Assembly (NCBI GenBank): GCA_041612035.1
Contig: JBFILX010000016.1
Span: 1-19,411, forward strand
DNA from: SZUA-320 sp041612035
GTDB lineage: Bacteria > Gemmatimonadota > Gemmatimonadetes > Gemmatimonadales > GWC2-71-9
DNA: 19,411 bases
Direction: 5' to 3'
Below are positions 6,967-12,720 of the stretch, one piece after another. The position numbers and the translations under genes are program-made. The notes beneath the pieces are model-generated. The model was given only the letters and a program-made list of their open reading frames with translations, ran no database searches and was not told the origin of the DNA. Each line of letters begins with the position of its first letter. Position 1 is the stretch's first letter.

Positions 6967-8299
6967 AGTGACGGAGGGCGCTCGGCGCCTCCACGATCCG
7001 GAGCCCCCGGAGCGTGGCGCGACGGGCTTGAAGCTCCTCCAGCGCCTCGGCCACGTAGTCCACGTGGCTCTGGGTGTAGACCCGACGGGGAAACGCCAGC
7101 CTGACCAGCTCCATCGGCGGGGCCGGCCGGTCCGGCCCGCCGAACATCACGCTGCCGATCTCCACCGCCCGGATCCCGCCGACCCGATAGAGGCCGCAGA
7201 CCACCGCCTGGCCGGGGAACTGCTCCACCGGGATGTGGGGGCAGAACGCCCGGGCATCCAGGTAGACGGCGTGGCCGCCGGGCGGTTCCACGATGGCGAT
7301 CCCGGCTGTCCGGAGCCGCTCGCCCAGGTACTCGACGCTCCGGATCCGGTAGGCCAGGTAGTCCTCCTCCAGCACCTCCGCGAACCCCTGGGCCATCGCC
7401 TCGAGGTCCCGGCCCGCCAGGCCGCCGTAGGTCACGTACCCCTCGGTGAGGATCAGCAGGTCGCTGGCGCGGCGGAACAGGGCCTCGTCGCGCAGCAGGA
7501 GCACCCCGCCGATGTTGACCAGGCCGTCCTTCTTGGCGGAGATGGTGGCGCCGTCGGCGAGGTCGAACATCTCCCGGGCGATCGCCGCGACCGGCCGGCC
7601 GGCCTGCCCCGGCTCGCGCCGCTTGATGAGCCAGGCGTTCTCCGCGAAGCGGCAGGCGTCGAGGAAGAGCGGGAGGCCGTGGCGGTCGCAGACCGCGCGG
7701 ACTGCCCGGAGGTTGGCCAGGCTCACCGGCTGGCCGCCCCCGCTGTTGTTGGTGACGGTGACCATCACCAGCGGGATCCGGCCCGCGCCCACCCTGGCGA
7801 TCAGGGCCTCCAGCGCCGCCACGTCCAGGTTCCCCTTGAACGGGTGGCCGGCGCCGGCCTCCCGCGCCTCGGGTGAGGGCAGGTCCACCGCCTCGGCGCC
7901 GCTGTGCTCCACGTTGGCGCGGGTGGTATCGAAATGGGTGTTGTTGGGCACGACCTTCCCCGGTCCGCCCACCAGTTCGAAGAGGATCCGCTCGCTCGCC
8001 CGGCCCTGGTGGGTCGGAAGGATGTGATCGAACCCGGTGATGGCCCGGAGCCGCTCCTCGAACCGGTAGAACGAGCGGGCGCCCGCGTACGACTCGTCCG
8101 CCCGCATGACGCCCGCCCACTGCTCGCTGCTCATCGCCCCGGTGCCCGAGTCGGTCAGCAGGTCGATCAGGACGTCCTCCGCCCGGATCCGGAACGGGTT
8201 GTACCGCGCCCGACGGAGGATGGTCTCCCGCTCGGCCGCGGTGGTGAGACGGATCGGCTCCACGGCCTTGATCCGGAACGGCTCGATGATGGTCCGCAT
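6926..8299 (-). CDS. tnaA: tryptophanase (L-tryptophan indole-lyase)
   Basis: This 457-residue PLP enzyme splits L-tryptophan into indole, pyruvate and ammonia. It matches the beta-eliminating lyase family along its whole length: EPFRIKAVEPI at the start, IDLLTDSGTGAMS, PTHQGR, FKGNLD, SGGGQPVSLAN, RFAENAWLIK, the PLP-lysine motif SAKKDG (second Lys, 257), YGGLAGRDLEAMA, GGHAVYLDAR and RRVYTQSHVD. The sister enzyme tyrosine phenol-lyase has an Arg in MERG and a Phe in LRFFTA; here those positions are Ile381 (AVEIGS) and His444 (LRHFTA), both tryptophanase-like, although several stretches (LVNIGG, AGRDLEAMA, IVEPPGGHAV) read like the phenol-lyase. ATG at 8299 is preceded by GGAG. No tnaC leader peptide and no tnaB permease are visible. 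The 3' end overlaps the convergent gene by 41 bases. Confidence 0.92.
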   Translation of the reverse strand: MRTIIEPFRIKAVEPIRLTTAAERETILRRARYNPFRIRAEDVLIDLLTDSGTGAMSSEQWAGVMRADESYAGARSFYRFEERLRAITGFDHILPTHQGRASERILFELVGGPGKVVPNNTHFDTTRANVEHSGAEAVDLPSPEAREAGAGHPFKGNLDVAALEALIARVGAGRIPLVMVTVTNNSGGGQPVSLANLRAVRAVCDRHGLPLFLDACRFAENAWLIKRREPGQAGRPVAAIAREMFDLADGATISAKKDGLVNIGGVLLLRDEALFRRASDLLILTEGYVTYGGLAGRDLEAMAQGFAEVLEEDYLAYRIRSVEYLGERLRTAGIAIVEPPGGHAVYLDARAFCPHIPVEQFPGQAVVCGLYRVGGIRAVEIGSVMFGGPDRPAPPMELVRLAFPRRVYTQSHVDYVAEALEELQARRATLRGLRIVEAPSALRHFTARFEEVGSPSP

Positions 8300-8327
8300 G
8301 GGGGCTCCAGGAGGGGGCGATCTCCTG

Positions 8328-8333
8328 ATCCTA
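8328..8333 (-). promoter_or_regulatory. tnaA: possible -10 box of tnaA
   Basis: On the minus strand TAGGAT lies 28 bases before the tnaA ATG, with GGAG (the ribosome-binding site) between. No -35 with good spacing was found. This is weak and is recorded only as the best candidate in the 168-base gap between tnaA and the divergent gene at 8468. Confidence 0.25.
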
Positions 8334-8401
8334 GGCCCAGGCGGGCCAACCGGCCGTGAAGCCGTCGTGAATTCGTCCTGGACGCCCACGGCGCCCCGGG
8401 G

Positions 8402-8430
8402 TTGCCGCGGGCGCCGGCGGGGGGTACCCT
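8402..8430 (+). promoter_or_regulatory. candidate sigma-70 promoter of the exported CxxC protein gene
   Basis: TTGCCG (8402-8407) and TACCCT (8425-8430) are separated by 17 bases. They match the housekeeping consensus at four and three positions. The predicted transcript would start near 8437 and carry the AGGAGG ribosome-binding site at 8455-8460. Confidence 0.4.
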
Positions 8431-8467
8431 CCGCTGTCTGAATTCCCTACTTACAGGAGGCAATCCG

Positions 8468-8938
8468 ATGTCGAAGCTCACCCTCGGCGCCATGGCGTGT
8501 ATCCTCGGCCTGGCCGCCGCCCCGGTTCCTGCCGCCGCGCAGGCGGGGCAGCAGGCGGCCCCCGAGATGCGGTACGTGACGGTGACCGCCTTCCGGGTGC
8601 CGCTCGGCCCCGACCGCGGCGCGGTCATGCAGTGGATCGAGAAGTGGATGGTGCCCCCGGCGCGCCTGAACCCCAACGTCCTCTCGTACCGGGTGGCGGG
8701 GCACAACTACGGCAACAACGCCTCGGATGTGATGATCATCGCCGAGTATCCGAGCTGGGAGGCGATCGAGGCCGACTGCGCCCCGTGCGACGAGTGGTTC
8801 CGGGCCAACCCGTTTCCGAAGGAGGGCACCCCGGAGCGGAAGGCGCACGACGAGATGCTGGCCACCTTCCTCAAGTACTACTCCACCCACGCCGATCAGC
8901 TTCTGCAGGTGAACATGACCCGGTTCGGCAAGAAGTAG
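8468..8938 (+). CDS. small exported protein of unknown function with a CAPC motif
   Basis: This 156-residue protein begins with a clear Sec signal peptide (MSKLTLGAMACILGLAAAP, cleavage likely after AAAQA near residue 26). The mature part, about 130 residues, starts with a beta-strand-like YVTVTAFRVP and continues with a helix (AVMQWIEKWMVPPA), a strand (VLSYRVAGHNYG), another strand (DVMIIAEYPSW) and further helices. This order resembles a dimeric alpha/beta-barrel (ferredoxin-like) fold, but that is inference. Cys104 and Cys107 form CAPC, a possible redox pair or metal site in an exported protein. The start is secure: AGGAGG lies seven bases before the ATG, and a strong hairpin follows the stop, so it is probably transcribed alone. 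It diverges from tnaA. I recognise no named family. Confidence 0.8.
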   Translation: MSKLTLGAMACILGLAAAPVPAAAQAGQQAAPEMRYVTVTAFRVPLGPDRGAVMQWIEKWMVPPARLNPNVLSYRVAGHNYGNNASDVMIIAEYPSWEAIEADCAPCDEWFRANPFPKEGTPERKAHDEMLATFLKYYSTHADQLLQVNMTRFGKK

Positions 8939-8955
8939 CCGTTCAAGGTCCCGCT

Positions 8956-8998
8956 GGAGCCCCCGTCCGGCCCGCCCGGAACGGGGGCTCCGGCCGTT
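8956..8998 (+). terminator. hairpin terminator after the exported CxxC protein gene
   Basis: GGAGCCCCCGTCCGG (8956-8970) and CCGGAACGGGGGCTCC (8976-8991) pair almost perfectly, with one bulged base and a five-base loop. It begins 17 bases after the stop codon. The tail is only GTTT, so termination would rest mainly on stem strength, as is common in GC-rich genomes. Confidence 0.7.
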
Positions 8999-9127
8999 TG
9001 GCGCACCCCTTGCACCTCACCGTCCGGAGACCGGATCCGACCCGGGCCAGGGCCCCGGTCGTCGCCGTCCGGGGAGGCGGTGTCGTGTTCCGCCGTGGAA
9101 CGTCTGTCGTCCATCTGATGGAAGGGA

Positions 9128-9748
9128 ATGCGTAAGTCACCGTTTCGCATCATCTTGGGCGTGCTGCTCGCCCTGGCGCTCCTGGCGCTGTACCGTGATC
9201 GGAAGGCAGACGCTTCCGAGCGGGCGCTCGCGGCATTGCGCCACGGGGGGCGGGTTTCCGCCCCCGCCCTGGTCCTCGGCATGGACCTGGACGGGAAGGC
9301 CTCGGGGTCGGTGCTGCGCGCCGCCGTCGAGCGGCGGGGGCTGGGCAGGAACAGGCGGCTGGCGATCTCCATGACCCTGCAGGGCTTCGGTGCCGGCGAG
9401 CTGGCGTCCTGCCACCTCCTCGTCCGTCCGGCGGGGGACGGAGGGCGTCCCTTCTCCTGCCTGAGCCGGGCCGACTCGGCCGCCTACGTGGACATCGGGG
9501 AGGTCCGGTTCGAGCCCTCCGGGGTCACCCGCCCGGTCGTGCTGGAGCGGGGCAGGGTGGACGAGTGGTACGCCATGAGCGAGGCGGAGCGCCTGCTGTC
9601 CGAGGCGGATGGGAGCGGCGGACAGGTCTCCAGTGGTGGTGCGAAGGCCCCTGCCCCGAAGGTCTGGTTTGAGGAGCCACGTGACGCGGCGGGGCTCGAA
9701 GTCCGCCATCGCCTCCCCGCCTCATCGGGAGCGTCGCGACGGCCCTAG
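9128..9748 (+). CDS. single-pass membrane protein, paralogue B of an uncharacterised pair
   Basis: This 206-residue protein of unknown function has an N-terminal membrane anchor (about 6-22, a leucine-rich segment) and an outward-facing domain. It aligns with the product of 6295-6966 over residues 1-150: MRK start, RAL..LRHGG at the same positions, GSV at 60-62, Cys95 at the identical position, Cys111 against Cys109, IGEVRFEPSG at 123-132, then RPVVLERG and VDEWY. The tail after residue 155 is different: low-complexity Ser/Gly/Ala with no repeats. GAAGGGA abuts the ATG. AACGTCT occurs about 22 bases before the start here and about 25 bases before the start of the paralogue. It lies between the terminator of the upstream gene and the arsR promoter, so it is probably its own transcription unit. 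No enzyme motif is seen. Confidence 0.75.
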   Translation: MRKSPFRIILGVLLALALLALYRDRKADASERALAALRHGGRVSAPALVLGMDLDGKASGSVLRAAVERRGLGRNRRLAISMTLQGFGAGELASCHLLVRPAGDGGRPFSCLSRADSAAYVDIGEVRFEPSGVTRPVVLERGRVDEWYAMSEAERLLSEADGSGGQVSSGGAKAPAPKVWFEEPRDAAGLEVRHRLPASSGASRRP

Positions 9749-9758
9749 CCCGGGTGTG

Positions 9759-9786
9759 TTGACGTATCAAGTAATCTTGATATATT
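9759..9786 (+). promoter_or_regulatory. arsR: arsR promoter (sigma-70 type)
   Basis: TTGACG (9759-9764) and TATATT (9781-9786) are 16 bases apart and match the housekeeping consensus closely. This AT-rich island stands out in the GC-rich surroundings. The predicted start site, about 9793, is immediately before the ATG at 9794, so arsR mRNA is probably leaderless. The ArsR operator fills the spacer and overlaps the -10. Confidence 0.8.
9765..9782. promoter_or_regulatory. ArsR operator 1
   Basis: TATCAAGTAATCTTGATA is a perfect inverted repeat with seven-base arms and a four-base centre. It lies between the -35 and -10 of arsR and overlaps the -10, the place expected for autorepression. The half-site recurs with the same spacing at 10120-10135. 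Confidence 0.8.
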
Positions 9787-9793
9787 GACCCCC

Positions 9794-10093
9794 ATGGCCC
9801 GAGACCTCGCCAGGACCGCCCGGCTGTTCCACGGGCTTTCCGACCAGACCCGACTCGAGATCCTCGACCGCCTCCGGGGCGGGGAGCGCTGCGTGTGCGA
9901 GCTGACCGATGCCCTCGGCGCCGCCCAGTCGCGGCTCTCGTTTCATCTCCGGACCCTCCGGGACGCGGGGCTGATCGAGGGGCGCCGCGAGGGGCGCTGG
10001 AGCTATTACCGCATTCGCCCCGATGCGATGGGCGAGATCCGTGACCTGCTCGAGTCCCTGGAGTCGGACGCGGCGACCGTGGCCGCGGCCTGA
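9794..10093 (+). CDS. arsR: ArsR-family As(III)-responsive repressor
   Basis: This 99-residue winged-helix repressor releases DNA when it binds arsenite or antimonite. The fold is standard: an N-terminal helix (LFHGLSDQTRLEILDRL), the metal-site helix, the recognition helix (AAQSRLSFHLRTLRDAGLI) and the wing (GRREGRWSYYRI). The metal site GERCVCEL keeps the Cys-x-Cys pair used by E. coli-type ArsR to bind As(III). ATG at 9794 was preferred over an in-frame TTG at 9785 because that TTG lies inside the -10 box. No Shine-Dalgarno sequence is present, consistent with a leaderless message. The gene is flanked by two matching operators and followed at once by arsM, so arsenic sensing is strongly supported. 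Confidence 0.93.
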   Translation: MARDLARTARLFHGLSDQTRLEILDRLRGGERCVCELTDALGAAQSRLSFHLRTLRDAGLIEGRREGRWSYYRIRPDAMGEIRDLLESLESDAATVAAA

Positions 10094-10109
10094 TGCGGCT
10101 GATTTTTTT
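10082..10109 (+). terminator. terminator-like hairpin with T7 tract between arsR and arsM
   Basis: GCCGC (10082-10086) can pair with GCGGC (10095-10099) across an eight-base loop, and a run of seven T follows at 10103-10109. The stem begins inside the last codons of arsR. The stem is short, so partial termination or attenuation is more likely than a full stop. Confidence 0.45.
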
Positions 10110-10119
10110 GCCACGATAC

Positions 10120-10135
10120 ATCAAGGAAAATTGAT
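10120..10135. promoter_or_regulatory. ArsR operator 2, overlapping the arsM ribosome-binding site
   Basis: ATCAAGGAAAATTGAT repeats the operator-1 pattern ATCAAG-N4-CTTGAT with one changed base (A for C in the second arm). It ends on the base directly before the arsM ATG, and its centre contains AAGGA, which is also the Shine-Dalgarno sequence of arsM. ArsR bound here could block a second promoter or act as a roadblock. Confidence 0.7.
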
Positions 10136-11428
10136 ATGAGCAAGGAACCACGCCCGGCGCTCGACGAGGAGTCCCTGAAGGCCGGCATTCGGGAGCGCTA
10201 TGGACGGGCCGCCCGGGGGGCCTCGTCCTGCGGTGAAGGGACGCCCTGCTGCGGGGGCGATGGGGACCCGGTGACCCGTGACCTGTACCGGCCCGGCGAC
10301 ACCGAGGGGATCCCGGCGGAGGCGGTGGTCGCGTCCCTGGGATGCGGCAACCCGACCGCGCTGGCCGAACTGCGGCCCGGCGAGGTGGTCCTCGACCTGG
10401 GCTCGGGGGGCGGCCTGGACGTCCTGATGACGGCCCGTCGCGTGGGGTCGTCCGGCAAGGTGTACGGGCTGGACATGACCGACGAGATGCTGGCGCTCGC
10501 CCGGGCCAACCAGCGGAAGGCCGGGGTGGAGAACGTCGAGTTCCTGCGCGGCGACATCGAGCGCATCCCGCTGCCCGACGCCTCGGTGGACGTGATCATC
10601 TCCAACTGCGTGATCAACCTGGCGGCGGACAAGGACAAGGTCCTCCGCGAGGCGTTCCGGGTGCTGCGTCCGGGCGGCCGCTTCGCCGTCTCCGACATCG
10701 TGGCCCTGGGCCCGGTGCCGGAGCCTGTCCGGCGCAGCATGGAGCTGTGGATGGGCTGCGTGGCGGGGGCGCTGGACGCGGAGGACTTCCGGCGCCGCCT
10801 GGTTCGCGCCGGGTTCCGCGGGGCCGGGGTGGAGGTGACGCGGGTCTACCGGGCGGCCGACGCCGAGGCCCTGCTGGCGGGGCTGGGACCGGAGGGGCGG
10901 GAGGTGGCCGCGGCGGCCGACGGTGCCTTCGGCGCGGCGTTCATCCGCGGGACCAAGCCCGCGGCCGACCGCTGCGTGACCCTGCGCGACGCGCGGGCCG
11001 GCGACCGCGCACGGGTCGAGGCGCTCCTGGCCGCGGCGGGGCTGCCCCTCGACGGGCTCCCCGATGACCTGGCCCGCTTCACCGTGGCGGAAGACCCGTC
11101 CGGCGCAGTGATCGGCGCCGCCGGGCTCGAGGTCTACGGACCGTCGGGACTGCTTCGGTCGGCCGTGGTGGACGCAGCCTGGCGAAACCGCGGAGTGGGG
11201 CGGGCCCTGGTGGAGGACGTGCTGTCCCGCGGGAACGCTCTGGGCCTGCACGACATCTTCCTGCTCACCACCACGGCCGAGGGGTGGTTCCCCGAGTTCG
11301 GGTTCACCTGCATCACCCGGGCCCAGGTGCCCGAGCCGGTCGCCGCCTCGGCGGAGTTCCGGGGCGCCTGTCCCGCGAGCGCCACCGTGATGCGGCGCAC
11401 GGTCGCGGCCGTGGGGACAGACCACTAG
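10136..11428 (+). CDS. arsM: ArsM arsenite methyltransferase fused to an ArsN-type GNAT acetyltransferase
   Basis: This is a 430-residue two-domain cytoplasmic enzyme. Residues 1 to about 273 are an As(III) S-adenosylmethionine methyltransferase: SAM motif LDLGSGGGLD (86-95), GLDMTDEML, and the arsenic-binding cysteines in SLGCGNP (Cys70), SNCVINL (Cys158) and MGCVAGA (Cys208), plus an N-terminal Cys32 and CC pair (38-39). Residues about 280-424 are a GNAT N-acetyltransferase with the acetyl-CoA loop RNRGVGRA (350-357) and the end motif GWFPEFGF seen in ArsN proteins. ArsM methylates arsenite to mono-, di- and trimethyl species; ArsN1 acetylates the amino group of arsinothricin and phosphinothricin, while the ArsN2-like substrate is less certain. 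The AAGGA ribosome-binding site lies inside an ArsR operator. No arsenite pump or arsenate reductase gene is nearby. Confidence 0.92.
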   Translation: MSKEPRPALDEESLKAGIRERYGRAARGASSCGEGTPCCGGDGDPVTRDLYRPGDTEGIPAEAVVASLGCGNPTALAELRPGEVVLDLGSGGGLDVLMTARRVGSSGKVYGLDMTDEMLALARANQRKAGVENVEFLRGDIERIPLPDASVDVIISNCVINLAADKDKVLREAFRVLRPGGRFAVSDIVALGPVPEPVRRSMELWMGCVAGALDAEDFRRRLVRAGFRGAGVEVTRVYRAADAEALLAGLGPEGREVAAAADGAFGAAFIRGTKPAADRCVTLRDARAGDRARVEALLAAAGLPLDGLPDDLARFTVAEDPSGAVIGAAGLEVYGPSGLLRSAVVDAAWRNRGVGRALVEDVLSRGNALGLHDIFLLTTTAEGWFPEFGFTCITRAQVPEPVAASAEFRGACPASATVMRRTVAAVGTDH

Positions 11429-11471
11429 CACCCGCTTGCTCCAGGCGGGGGGCGCCGCAATCTTGGGCGGC

Positions 11472-12341
11472 ATGCGTCCCCGGCATTCTCTCCTGCTGTG
11501 GCTGGTGCTGGTCCTGACGGCGGGGTGCACCGTGGAGCGGCGCACCCCGCCGACGCCGTCCCGGGCCTCGGCGCCGGTCCTGGCCCCGCTCCGGTTCCCC
11601 GCGGACAGCGAGATCCCGGAGGGTCCGGTCGGGGTGTCGATCCGGCGGGGCCGGGCGCTGCTGCTCGCCACCCGGGACAGCCTCCCGGGGCACGTGGGCA
11701 ACGCGCTGCGGTGCGCCAGCTGCCACCTCGACGGCGGGCTCCGGGCGCTCTCCTCTCCGTGGGTCGGGGTCTACGGCCGCTTCCCGCAGTACCGCAGCCG
11801 GACCGGCCGCGTCATCGTCATCGAGGACCGGATCAACGACTGCTTCCAGCGGAGCATGAAGGGGAAGCGGCTGCCGGCGGACGGCCAGGACCTGCGCGAC
11901 ATCGTGGCCTACTTCTCGTTCCTGTCGTGGTACGTGCCGGTGGGGGTCGAGATGGAAGGGGAGGGGTTCGCCACGCTGGCGCCGCTGGAGCCCGACACGA
12001 CGCGCGGGGCCGCGCTCTTCGCGGTGGAGTGCGCCCGTTGTCACGGCGCGGACGGCCAGGGGACGGTCATCGCGCCGCCGCTCTGGGGGGACTCCTCGTA
12101 CACCATCGGGGCGGGCATGGCCCGGCTCCGCACCGCGGCGGCCTTCCTGCGCTACAACATGCCGTTCGACCGGCCGGGGAGTCTCACCGATCAGCAGGCC
12201 TTCGACGTGGCGGCCTACATCAACGCCCGGCCCCGGCCCGACTTCGCCGGCAAGGAAGACGACTGGCCGTTCGGCGACCCGCCGCCCGACGTGGCGTATC
12301 CCACCCGGGCCGCGGCTAGGGCGGCCCCTCGTCGCCCTTGA
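11472..12341 (+). CDS. dihaem c-type cytochrome lipoprotein, thiosulfate dehydrogenase (TsdA)-like
   Basis: This 289-residue protein has a lipoprotein signal with lipobox LTAGC (Cys19). Two haem sites are present: CASCH (81-85) and CARCH (187-191). The stretch after haem 1 (SPWVGVYGRFPQYRSRTGR ... EDRINDCFQRSMKGK) is the TsdA signature. Cys124 in RINDCF matches the family's conserved cysteine that I take to be the axial ligand of the active-site haem, and Met230 in RYNMP is a likely ligand of haem 2. TsdA oxidises thiosulfate to tetrathionate, or the reverse, outside the cytoplasm. A related role in electron transfer is possible; substrate cannot be proved from sequence. ATG at 11472 was preferred over TTG at 11436 because the signal begins there. 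It lies 43 bases after arsM and overlaps convergent hslR by 26 bases. Confidence 0.82.
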   Translation: MRPRHSLLLWLVLVLTAGCTVERRTPPTPSRASAPVLAPLRFPADSEIPEGPVGVSIRRGRALLLATRDSLPGHVGNALRCASCHLDGGLRALSSPWVGVYGRFPQYRSRTGRVIVIEDRINDCFQRSMKGKRLPADGQDLRDIVAYFSFLSWYVPVGVEMEGEGFATLAPLEPDTTRGAALFAVECARCHGADGQGTVIAPPLWGDSSYTIGAGMARLRTAAAFLRYNMPFDRPGSLTDQQAFDVAAYINARPRPDFAGKEDDWPFGDPPPDVAYPTRAAARAAPRRP

Positions 12342-12720
12342 GCCGCCGCAGCTGACGCCGGTCGCGCTTGGAGGGCTTCCCCTCGCCCTGGGCGAACAGG
12401 GGGCGGGCCAGCCGGTGCTGTTCCCGCAGCCGTTCCCGGGCGGCGCGCCCGGCCGGATCCTCCCGGAACAGGGCCGCGGCCTGGGCGGCCGGGCCCCGGC
12501 GCTCCGCGACGCCCAGCACCGTGAGCCGGTGCTCGTAGGGGCCGAGCCGGATCCGCAGCTCGTCGCCCGGCCCGACCAGCCGGGCCGGCTTGGCCTTCTC
12601 GCCGTTCACCTGGACCTTTCCGCCCGCGAGCGCCTCGACCGCCTGCCGCCGGGTCTTGAAGAACCGCGCGGCCCAGAGCCACTTGTCGAGTCGCACCCGG
12701 CCCGACCCGGCTTCGCTCAT
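12316..12720 (-). CDS. hslR: S4-domain RNA-binding heat-shock protein Hsp15-like
   Basis: This 134-residue protein has an N-terminal S4 RNA-binding domain (about 9-70): RVRLDKWLWAARFFKTRRQA, then VNGEKAKPARLVGPGDELRI. The RLDKWLWAARFFKTR motif is the Hsp15 (HslR) signature. Hsp15 binds free 50S subunits carrying stalled nascent chains and helps recycle them. The C-terminal half is a basic helical extension (RERLREQHRLARP ... KPSKRDRRQLRRLKG), also typical. The start codon overlaps the stop of the upstream DUF2461 gene (ATGA), so translation is probably coupled. The 3' end overlaps the cytochrome gene by 26 bases. Confidence 0.9.
   Translation of the reverse strand: MSEAGSGRVRLDKWLWAARFFKTRRQAVEALAGGKVQVNGEKAKPARLVGPGDELRIRLGPYEHRLTVLGVAERRGPAAQAAALFREDPAGRAARERLREQHRLARPLFAQGEGKPSKRDRRQLRRLKGDEGPP

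Noticed and set aside
6926..8299. Tyrosine phenol-lyase instead of tryptophanase
   Set aside because: The phenol-binding Arg and the Phe of that enzyme are replaced by Ile381 and His444, the tryptophanase residues.
8334..8347. GGCCC-N4-GGGCC inverted repeat upstream of tnaA
   Set aside because: Short all-G/C palindromes are frequent by chance in this composition and nothing else supports an operator.
8300..8467. tnaC-like leader peptide upstream of tnaA
   Set aside because: No short frame with a Trp codon and a following rut-like stretch was seen on the minus strand in this gap.
9087..9101. GTTCC-N5-GGAAC inverted repeat before paralogue B, as a LexA-type box
   Set aside because: Arms are only five bases and the orientation and spacing do not match known LexA boxes; it has no second copy in the window.
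9785..9793. TTG start for arsR
   Set aside because: It lies inside the -10 box TATATT, upstream of the predicted transcription start; the ATG at 9794 fits the family N-terminus.
11436..11471. TTG start for the cytochrome
   Set aside because: It would add 12 residues before a clear lipobox signal; ATG 11472 gives a normal signal length.
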